The notes beneath the pieces are model-generated. The model did no database searches, was not told where the DNA came from, and saw only the letters and a program-made list of their open reading frames with translations. 30,754 nt of DNA from a virus. Numbering within the stretch: the first letter of the stretch is position 1; each line of letters begins with the position of its first letter. The translations under genes and the position numbers were made by a program. Of the stretch, positions 15,586-25,260 are shown in pieces. Where the stretch lies: positions 1 through 30,754 of IMG/VR virus record IMGVR_UViG_3300009158_000140; one strand, written 5' to 3'.

Positions 15586-18500
15586 ATGGCAACAACAGTT
15601 ACACCACCATCAGTCATCAAAGTACAAGTTGGTAGTCAGCAAAGCGGAGCTGTCTCCACAATAAATCAAGCACGTTCAGCAATCAAAGACTCCTCAGATT
15701 TCTTTCTGGGTACACCACAAGAAGGTGATGTATTAGTCTATCATACTTCCAATGGCAATTTTACATTAGTAACACTTGATGCAACTGCAGCAATTGTATT
15801 AGCACAAGCAGCTTTTAATCAAGCCAATGTGGCCACAACAATTGGTACATCTTCTTACGTACAAGCCAATACCGCCAATCTAGTTGCCATTTCTTCTTAT
15901 GCTCAGGCTAATACAGCAACCTTAATTGCTCAAGCGGCTTATGCACAAGCAAACAGTGGTGCAGGAAGTGCTTTCACGCAAGCGGCTTTTAATCAGGCCA
16001 ATACTGCTAATCTGGTAGCCATATCATCTTACGTACAAGCCAATACGGCCAATCTATTAGCAATATCTGCCTATGCACAGGCTAATATAACAACATTAAA
16101 TGCTCAAGCAGCTTATGGTCAGGCTAATACTGCTATATTAAATGCTCAAGCAGCTTATGTACAAGCCAACACCGCCAATCTAGTAGCAATATCAGCATAT
16201 GCTCAAGCCAATACAGCCAATTTAACAGCAATAGCCGCTTATGTACAAGCCAATACAGCCAATCTGTTAGCAATATCTGCCTATGCACAGGCTAATATAA
16301 CAACATTAAATGCACAGGCTGCTTATACACAAGCTAACACAGCAACTTTAAATGCTCAGGCAGCCTATACACAAGCCAATACGACAACATTAAATGCACA
16401 AGCTGCCTATACACAAGCCAATACTGCCAATCTAACAGCAATATCGGCATATGCTCAAGCCAATGCCGCTACATTAATTGGCCAAGCAGCTTTTGCTAGA
16501 GCTAACTCAGAACCTATTGGTACTGCTGCATATGCTCAGGTAAACGTAACTCAAATTTTTGCACAGTCAGCCTACGATACTGCTAACAATAAATTCAATT
16601 CTACTGGTGGTACAATATCTGGCAATGTAGTAATACAAAATAATTTAACCGTCAACGGCAATTTAAATATTCTTGGTACTGCCACAACAATCAATACGGC
16701 TTCATTAACATTAACTGATACTTTGATATATTTGGGTGCCAATAATTACACCTCAGACGTAGTTGATATTGGTATTATTGGTCATTATAATGATGGTACA
16801 AGTGCTCATACTGGTATCTTTAGAGATCCAGTTCGTAAAGAATGGATTTTCTTTAAAGGTTATGTACCTGAAGTTCAATCCAATAACGTAATTAATATTG
16901 CTGATCCTAGTTTTGCTTATGCTAACGTATATGCAAGTAGTTTCAAAGGGAATTTGGTTGGTTTTGTAACATTCTCTGATGGTACAACACAAACAACTGC
17001 TGCATCAGGCACCGGTATAGACCAGACAGCAAGAACACAAGCCAATACCGCCAATCTGGTAGCAATATCAGCATATGCACAGGCCAATACAGCAACATTA
17101 AATGCTCAAGCTGCTTACACACAGGCAAACACAACAACATTAAATGCACAAGCGGCATATAGTCAAGCTAACTCTGCAATTACATTAGGTCAATCAGCAT
17201 ACGGTCAAGCAAATTTGGCAACCAGCATTGGTACATCAGCATACTTACAGGCTAATGCCACAACATTAAATGCTCAGGCGGCATATACACAGGCTAATAA
17301 TGCAATTACATTAGGCCAATCCGCTTATGCTAGAGCCAACTCCGAAATTATTGGTACGGCAGCTTACACCCAAGCAAACACAGCCAATTTAACCGCAATA
17401 TCGGCATATGCTCAAGCAAACACCGCAACAAATATTGGTCAATCAGCTTATGCAACAACCAACTCTGCAATTACATTAGGTCAGTCTGCATATGCTCAGG
17501 CAAATACCGCAACTAATATTGGTACATCAGCATATGCAGCCACAAATTCATCAATTACTCTTGGTCAATCTGCCTATAGTAAAGCTAATGCTGCATTTGA
17601 TACAGCCAATTTAAAATTCAATATATCTGGTGGTACAATCACAGGAAACACAACAATCAATGCTAACTTGATTGTATCTGGCGCAAATGTTTCATTAGGT
17701 AATGTTGGTAATGTACACATCTATGGTGGTAATACTGGCCAAGTATTGTCAACAGACAATTTTGGTAACTTAACTTTCATTGATTTACCAACAACAAATA
17801 CAGTTACATATGTTGCACAAACCTTAACATTAACAAATGGTGTATATGTTTCTGGTTCAGTAACTGATGTACAAGTATTAAATGATGGTAACTATTATGC
17901 AATCACAGACGGCAGCAACACAGGTCCTGCATGGATTATTACTTGTACATTCACCGGTGTAACATCATTCAATAGAGTTGTTTCTAATATTGATTATACA
18001 TTAGCCTCTGGTCACACTGTATATTTCCAAGTTTATAATTACCTAACAACTGCATGGGATAATATTGGTTCATATTCTGGTGCATCTGGTTATACACAAT
18101 ACGCACTTGAAGTATTAGATTATGCATCTTATATTTCTGGTGGTACAGTTCAGGCTCGTTTGTACCATAGCAATACTGGTAATGTATCTCATGTAACACA
18201 CTTAGATTACTTTGCATTAGAAAAATCTTCACAAGGCGCACAAGGTCCAAGAGGTGCAACTGGCGCAACAGGCGCTACTGGTGCAACAGGCAATGGTGTT
18301 GCATCTGGTGGTACCACAGGCCAAGTATTGATTAAGAATAGTGCCACAAATTATGATACTGTTTGGTCTGATAATTTAACTTATGCTTATAATACTGCTA
18401 ATTTGGCATTCAATCAAGCCAATACTACACAAATATTTGCACAAGCTGCTTTTGATAAAGCGAATACTGGTGGTTCTGGTTCATCATCTGGTTATCTACC

Positions 18501-20016
18501 AAATGCAGTTATCTTTGCTAATACTACCGGTTATTTAAGTAATGTAAGTTCGTTTCAATTCTATTCATCAAATAATACAATACAAACAACCAGTTTAACA
18601 TTAACCAGTGGTGCTGGTGGCCAGATTACTTTTGCAGATGGTACAACACAAACAACTGCGGCATCTGGTGCGGCAACCGACCAAACAGCAAGAAACTTGG
18701 CCAATACGGCAAACAATAATGCACAATCGGCATTCGACCAAGCCAATTCTGCAATTACATTAGGACAATCAGCTTACGCACAAGCAAATACCGCAACTAA
18801 TATTGGTACATCAGCATATGCAACCACAAATTCTGCAATTACATTAGGTCAGTCAGCGTATGCTCAAGCAAATTTGGCAACTAACATTGGTACATCTGCG
18901 TACTTACAGGCTAATACAGCAACAAATATTGGCACATCCGCTTACGCAACCACAAATTCTGCGATTACATTAGGTCAATCAGCTTATGCTAGAGCCAACT
19001 CCGAAATTATTGGTACAGCAGCTTATGCACAGGCAAATACTGCTAACTTAACTGCAATATCAGCATATGCACAGGCTAATACTGCAACAAATATAGGTAC
19101 ATCAGCATATGCAACCACCAATTCAGCAATTACATTAGGACAATCAGCTTACTCTCAAGCAAATAGTGCAGTTAGTGTTGGTCAATCAGGATATACTCAG
19201 GCTAATAATGCAATCAGTCTTGGCCAATCTGCCTATGGCCAAGCAAATAGTGCGATTACATTAGGTCAATCAGCTTATGCTAGAGCCAATTCCGAAATTA
19301 TTGGTACAGCAGCTTACACTCAAGCTAATACAGCCAACTTAACTGCGATATCGGCATATGCTCAAGCCAATACTGCAAATCTAACAGCAATATCAGCTTA
19401 TGTTCAAGCCAATACAGCTAACTTAACTGCAATATCAGCTTATGCACAGGCTAATACAGCAACATTAAATGCTCAAGCAGCTTATGGTCAAGCAAATACT
19501 GCAAATCTAACAGCAATATCAGCTTACATACAAGCCAACACAGCCAATTTGACTGCGATATCAGCTTATGCTCAGGCAAATACTACTCAAATATTTGCTC
19601 AAGCGGCATTCAATCAGGCGAATACAGGTGGCGGCGGTGGTACATCAAATAGTTTCTCTACTATTCTTGTTTCTGGACAATCAAACGTAATAGCAAATAC
19701 ACCTACAGGAAGATTAACGTTTGTTGCTGGTTCTGGTATGACAATTACCACAGCACAAACAAGTAATACAATAACATTTGAGTCAACTGGTGGTTTTTCT
19801 GGTGGTACAATTGCAAACCAGTTAATAATTGCGAATTCAACACCATCAATATCAAATGGTACTGGTGCATTGATTGTTACTGGTGGTGTTGGTGTAACAG
19901 GCAATATATATATTGGCGCCAGCAGTGTTTTAGGTTTTGCCAACAATGCTAGCAACAGTGTGGTCTATCAAGTATATAATGCGGCCACAAATAGTTTAGA
20001 CACAATTTTTGGTTAA
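15586..20016 (+). CDS. Very long repeat-built tail fibre
   Basis: The protein has 1476 residues. An N-terminal head (about 1-68, with GTPQEGDVLVYHTSNGNFTL) is followed by three blocks of degenerate 14-residue repeats such as AISAYAQANTANLT and NAQAAYTQANTATL: about residues 71-337 (19 units), 481-678 (14 units) and 1034-1348 (23 units). Between them lie globular modules. The first (about 338-475) contains LTVNGNLNILGTATT and HTGIFRDPVRKEW, a known phage fibre motif. The second (about 680-882) is beta-rich. A run of seven G-X-Y triplets sits at about 884-904. The C-terminus (1349-1476) has SGLIV-like 'GALIVTGGVGVTGNIYIG'. Fourteen residues equal two heptads, so the blocks may be coiled-coil stalks (inference). 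No S74 domain is present. AAAGGG precedes the start. Confidence 0.85.
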   Translation: MATTVTPPSVIKVQVGSQQSGAVSTINQARSAIKDSSDFFLGTPQEGDVLVYHTSNGNFTLVTLDATAAIVLAQAAFNQANVATTIGTSSYVQANTANLVAISSYAQANTATLIAQAAYAQANSGAGSAFTQAAFNQANTANLVAISSYVQANTANLLAISAYAQANITTLNAQAAYGQANTAILNAQAAYVQANTANLVAISAYAQANTANLTAIAAYVQANTANLLAISAYAQANITTLNAQAAYTQANTATLNAQAAYTQANTTTLNAQAAYTQANTANLTAISAYAQANAATLIGQAAFARANSEPIGTAAYAQVNVTQIFAQSAYDTANNKFNSTGGTISGNVVIQNNLTVNGNLNILGTATTINTASLTLTDTLIYLGANNYTSDVVDIGIIGHYNDGTSAHTGIFRDPVRKEWIFFKGYVPEVQSNNVINIADPSFAYANVYASSFKGNLVGFVTFSDGTTQTTAASGTGIDQTARTQANTANLVAISAYAQANTATLNAQAAYTQANTTTLNAQAAYSQANSAITLGQSAYGQANLATSIGTSAYLQANATTLNAQAAYTQANNAITLGQSAYARANSEIIGTAAYTQANTANLTAISAYAQANTATNIGQSAYATTNSAITLGQSAYAQANTATNIGTSAYAATNSSITLGQSAYSKANAAFDTANLKFNISGGTITGNTTINANLIVSGANVSLGNVGNVHIYGGNTGQVLSTDNFGNLTFIDLPTTNTVTYVAQTLTLTNGVYVSGSVTDVQVLNDGNYYAITDGSNTGPAWIITCTFTGVTSFNRVVSNIDYTLASGHTVYFQVYNYLTTAWDNIGSYSGASGYTQYALEVLDYASYISGGTVQARLYHSNTGNVSHVTHLDYFALEKSSQGAQGPRGATGATGATGATGNGVASGGTTGQVLIKNSATNYDTVWSDNLTYAYNTANLAFNQANTTQIFAQAAFDKANTGGSGSSSGYLPNAVIFANTTGYLSNVSSFQFYSSNNTIQTTSLTLTSGAGGQITFADGTTQTTAASGAATDQTARNLANTANNNAQSAFDQANSAITLGQSAYAQANTATNIGTSAYATTNSAITLGQSAYAQANLATNIGTSAYLQANTATNIGTSAYATTNSAITLGQSAYARANSEIIGTAAYAQANTANLTAISAYAQANTATNIGTSAYATTNSAITLGQSAYSQANSAVSVGQSGYTQANNAISLGQSAYGQANSAITLGQSAYARANSEIIGTAAYTQANTANLTAISAYAQANTANLTAISAYVQANTANLTAISAYAQANTATLNAQAAYGQANTANLTAISAYIQANTANLTAISAYAQANTTQIFAQAAFNQANTGGGGGTSNSFSTILVSGQSNVIANTPTGRLTFVAGSGMTITTAQTSNTITFESTGGFSGGTIANQLIIANSTPSISNGTGALIVTGGVGVTGNIYIGASSVLGFANNASNSVVYQVYNAATNSLDTIFG
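15796..16596 (+). repeat. 42-bp in-frame tandem repeats, block A of the long fibre
   Basis: About 19 degenerate 42-base units encode 14-residue repeats such as VAISAYAQANTANL and NAQAAYTQANTATL. The tyrosine or phenylalanine and the QAN triplet are nearly invariant. One unit is expanded (NSGAGSA) and one shortened near the block end (ARANSEPIGTAAY). Confidence 0.9.
17026..17619 (+). repeat. 42-bp in-frame tandem repeats, block B of the long fibre
   Basis: About 14 units occur, mixing NAQAAYTQANTTTL with a second type, LGQSAYGQANLATS and IGTSAYLQANATTL. It includes one LGQSAYARANSEI unit of 13 residues, the same short landmark unit seen in the other blocks. Confidence 0.9.
18235..18297 (+). 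repeat. Short collagen-like G-X-Y segment
   Basis: Seven consecutive glycine-first triplets occur (GAQ, GPR, GAT four times, GNG). They lie within the long fibre between a beta-rich module and the next linker. This is typical of short collagen-like joints in phage fibres, which are trimeric. Confidence 0.8.
18685..19629 (+). repeat. 42-bp in-frame tandem repeats, block C of the long fibre
   Basis: About 23 units occur. The first half alternates LGQSAYAQANTATN and IGTSAYATTNSAIT, and the second half is mostly TAISAYAQANTANL. The 13-residue landmark LGQSAYARANSEI occurs twice, followed each time by IGTAAY. The block ends at a glycine-rich linker. Confidence 0.9.
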
Positions 20017-20029
20017 TTAGGGAGTTTAT

Positions 20030-20218
20030 ATGATTAAGATTGATTTTAGTAAAACACACGAAACATATGGCACATTTGCAGATGCTCTTCATTTGGAAGA
20101 TAATCATGGTCTAACAGATGATGAGATTGAAGCAATGAAACAACAACGTTTTGATAATTGGGTTGCACATGTTTTTGAGATGAGTAACCGTCCACCAGAA
20201 GAAATTCCACAGGAATAA
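20030..20218 (+). CDS. Small acidic protein of unknown function
   Basis: The protein has 62 residues and is rich in Glu/Asp: MIKIDFSKTHETYGTFADAL, then HGLTDDEIEAMKQQRFDNWV and a proline-containing tail (RPPEEIPQE). It is probably mostly helical and soluble. A strong ribosome-binding site (AGGGAG) lies nine bases before the start, inside the 13-base gap after the long fibre. I do not recognise the family. Like the two 61-residue proteins, it is a very small gene immediately downstream of a fibre gene, a position often used for fibre assembly factors, so that role is possible but unproven. Confidence 0.7.
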   Translation: MIKIDFSKTHETYGTFADALHLEDNHGLTDDEIEAMKQQRFDNWVAHVFEMSNRPPEEIPQE

Positions 20219-20226
20219 AAATATAA

Positions 20227-23200
20227 ATGGCAGCTAGATATTGGGTTGGTGGTTCAGGTACATGGGACTCTACAACTACTACAAACTGGAGTATTTCTTC
20301 GGGTGGTGCTGGTGGAGCTTCTGCGCCTACCACTTCCGATAATGCTGTTTTTGATGCAAACTCAGGTACTTCTGCAACAGTAACTGTTACTGCTACGGCT
20401 ACTTCTTCTTATACTTCTGTTAACAAATCTGACCTAACTCTTTCTCTGAGTGGATCACCTACACTTACAACTCAATCTTATTTAACATTAACTTCAGGTA
20501 CTATCACATTAAACAATAATACTTTAACAATATATTCACTTTTTTCTCCAGATGGTGCCGCTAGAACCATAAATTTTGGTACAGGTAATATTACTTGTAT
20601 TGGTAATAATAGTACTATGGTTGATGCTGGATCAGGAGCCAGTCTCACTATTACAGGAACACCAACATTCAATGCAACTTATTCAGGGTCAGTTGGAACA
20701 AGGACTTTCTTTTCACCGATTGGATTTAAATATAGTCTAAACGTTTCCGCTGGTTCTGATATAATTAATATTTCACCTAGTGGCACAAACTATAAGAATG
20801 ATGTAAACCTTACCGGATTCACAGGCTCGTTAGCTACAACAACAAACCCTTTAACATTGTACGGAAATCTAACCTTAGGTTCTGGTATGACTGCGAGTGG
20901 TTATACTGGTACCGTGACTTTTGCGGCTGCCTCAGGCACACAAACAATAACTTCCAATGGTGTTACAGTTAATTTTCCCATAGTTGCAAGTGGATCAGGA
21001 ACATTTACAATATCTGGTGCTCTCACATCAAGTTCTACATATACATCCAGTGGAACTAAGTCAAGTGATTTTGGATACACTACTGCCACATTCAGTTCAG
21101 TTACACTTGGAGCTACCAGCGCCACTGTGGGTTTTGGCAGTGTTGGATTGGTGTTAACAGGAAGTGGTACTTGTTTTTCTGAAACTGTTTCCAGAACTTC
21201 ATCTTCTTACTATACAACATCAGTGATATCTGCTACTTCATCTAGTCCAAAAACCATGTCTTTTTATCCAACAAATAGTTATGTTGGCCTCAATCAAGGT
21301 GGTACTGGAGCATTGACATTGACAACCAGCACAGGCGCCGGAGATATTAATTTGTCCGGCACCACACTTAAAAATTCTGTACAACCTGCAACTATATCAA
21401 TTACTGGTGGATTGACGATCCGGGGCATTGGTACATTGCAACTCAATGGCACCGCAGGAAACTTAGTAACATTGGGCAGCACAAATACAACACCAGTGAC
21501 ACTTGAATCATATGATGTGGGTGTTCAGACCGGTATATATTGTTCAGTGAGTTACATTACAGGATCAAATGCCGCAGCACTGGGTGGCACAGGTGTGTTG
21601 TGGCGTTTTTTAAATAGCACCAATGGCGGCAACAACACCAATTTGACGTTTGGTAATACGTATTATTGGATTGGTGGTTCTGGTACATGGGATGCTACAG
21701 CTAATACAAACTGGAGTTTAACCTCAGGTGGTTCTGGTGGTGCTGGTGTACCTACACAAAATGATGATGTGGTGTTTGATTCAAGTAGTAATACTGCAAC
21801 TTATACAGTTTCTGGACTTTTTGGTTATTGTTTTAATTTGACTGCGAATGGACCAGCTTCTGGTACAGTAACACTTTCAACAACTTCATTTGTGTATGGA
21901 AACATAACATTACCTGCAACGGGTGTAACAAGTTTTAGCAATCCGGTTCTTAATGGTGTAAGTGGAACAACTCAAACCTTAATAACAAATGATGTTGGTA
22001 TTATTCAGCTTCAAACCGGTGAATCTAATGTTTTATTGAGTGGTTCTTTGACCGCAAGTACCATACTTCTCAGTGGTAGTGGAACTTTTGATACAGCGGG
22101 TTATTCTGTTACAACATCACAACGTATTGATACACAAACATTTACACCAACATTAAATTTAGGTGCATCAACTATTACTGTATCTGGTTATAATAGCACA
22201 TCAACATATACTTTTAGAATTTCTACAGGTTCCACAGTAAACGCCGGTACATCCACAATAAATGTTACAGGTGCAAATACTGGAACTTATTTGCTTCAAT
22301 TTGGCGGCAAAACATTCTATAATGTCACACTTAATAATGGTAATTATAATGGTGTAACTTATAACATAACTGATACTGTTACCAATACATTCAACACATT
22401 TACATATAACGGATCATCAGCGGCACCAAGTTTGAATACGTTGACCTTGAGTGGAAATATCACCACGACAACTTTGAATTTAAATACCACTGGAACATAT
22501 AACAATAGACTATTTGTAAAATCAGATACAATAGGAACACAGAGAAGTATATCCATGAGTACTGGCTTAAATGGTGGTAATTGTGATTTTAGAGATATAA
22601 ATTTTACTGGTGCATTAGTGGGAGTTGGAGGATATAATAATGGCGATTGTGGTGGCAACACAGGACTCACAGTTGCTACCAAAACAGTTTACTGGAATCT
22701 AGCAGGCACACAAAACTGGTCAACAACTGGTTGGGCTACAAGTTCTGGTGGAACTCCAGCAGCGGCCAATTTCCCATTGGCACAAGACACAGTGTATTTT
22801 GATAACACAGGTAGTGCTGGCACAGTTACCATTGATAAAAACTGGAACATTGGTACTATTGACATGAGTAATCGTTCATCAGCCATGACCTTGGCTACTG
22901 GTACTACTACACCTACAGTTTATGGTGATAGATGGTATTATGGAACAGGAATTACAACAACTGGCACAGGAACAATAACATTTAGTCGTAGAGATGCATC
23001 GACAGCCATTTATGGCCAAGGCGTAACAATGACGCAAGCTATTATAATAGATTCAATAGGTGGTGGCTTGGGAATAGTATATGGCACTTTAATAACAACA
23101 AATACCATAACATTGACAAGAGGTACATTAGATTTAAATGGCGACTTGGTCGGTGGAAGAAGCTTAACTTGTCAAAGTTTTAGTTCAAGTGGCACTATCA

Positions 23201-25233
23201 CAAGAACTCTTGCATTTGGTACTACTGGACAAATCAATGTGACTGGCAGCAATTCATTAATTTGGGATACCAGTCAATATTACAATTTAACAGTAACAGG
23301 AACACCAACAGTCAACTTTACTTATTCAGGATCCTTCGGCACTAGGGATATTCGTGGACCAAACGATTCTAATGGATCAGGAACCACACCTTTGGTCAAT
23401 GTTAATATTACAGCTGGGTCAGATAGTATTCTCTTAGACAACGGTACATTTGGCAACTATTTAAATGTGAATTTTACAGGATATACCGGATATGCCAATT
23501 TGTTTTATTTGGTTAATGGTATCAATGTATATGGTAATTTCACATTGGGTAGTGGAATGACCACATATAATTCCTTTGGTGAAAAAAGCCTGACGTTCCT
23601 TGGTACATCAGGCACACAAACTTTAACAACCAATGGTGTTACAGTTAATTTTCCAGTTGTACAAAATAATCCAGGAGCTACAGTACAATTAGGAAGTTCA
23701 TTTACTAGCGGCAACACATATACATTAACGGCAGGAACATTAAGTGCAAACAACTATAATGTTACTATTCCATCATTGTCATCATCAGGTTCTACTACTC
23801 GTTCAATTATAATGGGTAGTGAAACATGGACAATTTCTGGTTCTGGTACTGTATGGAATTGTTCCACTCCAACAAACTTATCGGTGACACCAGGTACCAG
23901 CAAAATTTCTATGACTTCGGCTAGTACTAAAACATTTGCTGGTGGTAATAAAACTTGGGGAATATTGAATCAAGGTGGTGCGGGTGCATTAACCATAACA
24001 GGCACTAATACATTTGCTGACATTCAAGCATCTTCTTTGCCATCTACTATTATATTTCCTGCTTCTGTAACAACAACAGTATCTGCATTTACAGCCAAAG
24101 GTACCGCAGGTAACTTATTGACACTACAAAGTTCATCAGCTGGTACACAATTTAATATATCAAAATCTTCTGGTGTTGTGGTGGCTGATTATCTATCTTT
24201 GAAAGATTCTAGTGCAACAGGTGGTGCCCAATGGAGAGCAGGTTTAAACTCAACAATTGTATCTAACGTTTCTGGTTGGTTGTTGTTAGGTCCACCAACA
24301 CAAATTCGTGCTAGTATAAATTCATCTGGTGTTTTGTATGTGCCTAACTTTAACCAATTGGATGAAGTAAGTAAGTCAATTAACTCAGTGGGAAGCAATG
24401 CACTGTATTCAAATCTATTTGATGAAACACAGACATTAACATTTACACCACCAAACCAATCTGTACCGGGAAGTTTGGCTCTTGCTAATACAAAACCGAC
24501 AAGCACAACAAGTAATAATTATATAGAAACAGCAAACTCAACATCTTTTGCAATAAACTCAACACAAGATTTTACAATAGAAGCTTGGGTTAAATTTAAT
24601 TCATATCCTGTAGGATCTGAGACACAAACAATATTTCAAATATGGCCAAGAAGTGGTTCTGGAACATATTTTAATTATACAGGTTGGGCTTTAAATTTGT
24701 ATGGACCAAATTATACAAATCCCCCTCAAATATATTTCATCAATTTTGGCGGTGGTGGTTCTTCAACAGGATTTTCACCAACGTTGAACACTTGGCATCA
24801 TCTTGCATATACTAGACAAAATGGTAATTTATATTATTTTATAAATGGAAGCTTTCAAAATCCAACAATTGTAGATACCAATGCAATAACATCTGCAATA
24901 ATCAAGGTTGGTAAAGATTTAAATTTTGATGGTAACATAACAAATTTACGTTTAACAATAGGTAATGCTCTTTATACATCAAGTTTTACACCATCAACCG
25001 TACCATTAACTAAACAGGCCAACACCGCTTTGTTGTTAACGATGAATAGCAACAACCCATTTGGTGATTCAAGTAATAATATTATATCAGTATCAGCACC
25101 TAATGCCAATGTGGCATTTAGCACAAATTCACCTTTTACATTCATACCAGCAACTGTACCAGTAGCACAAAGAAAAACTGCTGATGGTAAACTTTTAGTA
25201 TCTGGTTATTTTGATGAAACCACACTACAATAA
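20227..25233 (+). CDS. Giant beta-rich surface protein with C-terminal LamG-like domain
   Basis: The protein has 1668 residues. Three 'YW-GG-GTWD..TNWS' units start near residues 5 (YWVGGSGTWD), 480 (YYWIGGSGTWDATANTNWS) and 821 (VYWNLAGTQNWS). Each is followed by an SGG..P..(D)..VxFD stretch and Thr/Ser/Gly-rich beta repeats of the kind seen in beta-helical adhesins. Residues about 140-430 and 1020-1340 are an internal duplication (TYSGSxGTR, NGVTVNFP, NQGGxGALT, GTAGNLxTL). Residues about 1415-1605 look like a LamG/concanavalin-type jelly roll: FTIEAWVKF, WHHLAYTRQNGNLYYFING, KVGKDLNFDGNITNLRLTIG. Such domains commonly bind glycans, so this is a good candidate for a receptor-binding or host-surface-adhering virion protein (inference). 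The ATG is preceded by AGGA at 11 bases. Confidence 0.8.
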   Translation: MAARYWVGGSGTWDSTTTTNWSISSGGAGGASAPTTSDNAVFDANSGTSATVTVTATATSSYTSVNKSDLTLSLSGSPTLTTQSYLTLTSGTITLNNNTLTIYSLFSPDGAARTINFGTGNITCIGNNSTMVDAGSGASLTITGTPTFNATYSGSVGTRTFFSPIGFKYSLNVSAGSDIINISPSGTNYKNDVNLTGFTGSLATTTNPLTLYGNLTLGSGMTASGYTGTVTFAAASGTQTITSNGVTVNFPIVASGSGTFTISGALTSSSTYTSSGTKSSDFGYTTATFSSVTLGATSATVGFGSVGLVLTGSGTCFSETVSRTSSSYYTTSVISATSSSPKTMSFYPTNSYVGLNQGGTGALTLTTSTGAGDINLSGTTLKNSVQPATISITGGLTIRGIGTLQLNGTAGNLVTLGSTNTTPVTLESYDVGVQTGIYCSVSYITGSNAAALGGTGVLWRFLNSTNGGNNTNLTFGNTYYWIGGSGTWDATANTNWSLTSGGSGGAGVPTQNDDVVFDSSSNTATYTVSGLFGYCFNLTANGPASGTVTLSTTSFVYGNITLPATGVTSFSNPVLNGVSGTTQTLITNDVGIIQLQTGESNVLLSGSLTASTILLSGSGTFDTAGYSVTTSQRIDTQTFTPTLNLGASTITVSGYNSTSTYTFRISTGSTVNAGTSTINVTGANTGTYLLQFGGKTFYNVTLNNGNYNGVTYNITDTVTNTFNTFTYNGSSAAPSLNTLTLSGNITTTTLNLNTTGTYNNRLFVKSDTIGTQRSISMSTGLNGGNCDFRDINFTGALVGVGGYNNGDCGGNTGLTVATKTVYWNLAGTQNWSTTGWATSSGGTPAAANFPLAQDTVYFDNTGSAGTVTIDKNWNIGTIDMSNRSSAMTLATGTTTPTVYGDRWYYGTGITTTGTGTITFSRRDASTAIYGQGVTMTQAIIIDSIGGGLGIVYGTLITTNTITLTRGTLDLNGDLVGGRSLTCQSFSSSGTITRTLAFGTTGQINVTGSNSLIWDTSQYYNLTVTGTPTVNFTYSGSFGTRDIRGPNDSNGSGTTPLVNVNITAGSDSILLDNGTFGNYLNVNFTGYTGYANLFYLVNGINVYGNFTLGSGMTTYNSFGEKSLTFLGTSGTQTLTTNGVTVNFPVVQNNPGATVQLGSSFTSGNTYTLTAGTLSANNYNVTIPSLSSSGSTTRSIIMGSETWTISGSGTVWNCSTPTNLSVTPGTSKISMTSASTKTFAGGNKTWGILNQGGAGALTITGTNTFADIQASSLPSTIIFPASVTTTVSAFTAKGTAGNLLTLQSSSAGTQFNISKSSGVVVADYLSLKDSSATGGAQWRAGLNSTIVSNVSGWLLLGPPTQIRASINSSGVLYVPNFNQLDEVSKSINSVGSNALYSNLFDETQTLTFTPPNQSVPGSLALANTKPTSTTSNNYIETANSTSFAINSTQDFTIEAWVKFNSYPVGSETQTIFQIWPRSGSGTYFNYTGWALNLYGPNYTNPPQIYFINFGGGGSSTGFSPTLNTWHHLAYTRQNGNLYYFINGSFQNPTIVDTNAITSAIIKVGKDLNFDGNITNLRLTIGNALYTSSFTPSTVPLTKQANTALLLTMNSNNPFGDSSNNIISVSAPNANVAFSTNSPFTFIPATVPVAQRKTADGKLLVSGYFDETTLQ

Positions 25234-25236
25234 ATA
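25229..25236 (+). promoter_or_regulatory. Possible late promoter, AATAAATA
   Basis: AATAAATA differs from the T4 late box only in its first base and fits the NATAAATA form reported for T4-like cyanophages. It spans the stop of the 1668-residue gene and the 27-base gap before the 96-residue gene, in a usable position for 25261-28257. In such AT-rich DNA chance matches are expected, so confidence is moderate. Confidence 0.45.
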
Positions 25237-25260
25237 GATGGTACAAACCAAAAGAAAAAA

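Noticed and set aside
15796-19629. Regularly spaced 42-base repeats that could suggest a CRISPR-like or satellite array
   Set aside because: All units are in frame within one long coding sequence, differ mostly at synonymous or conservative positions, and have no unique spacers of constant length.
20221-20228. TATAAATG before the 1668-residue gene as a late promoter
   Set aside because: The last base of the box is part of the start codon region, so transcription would begin inside the gene.
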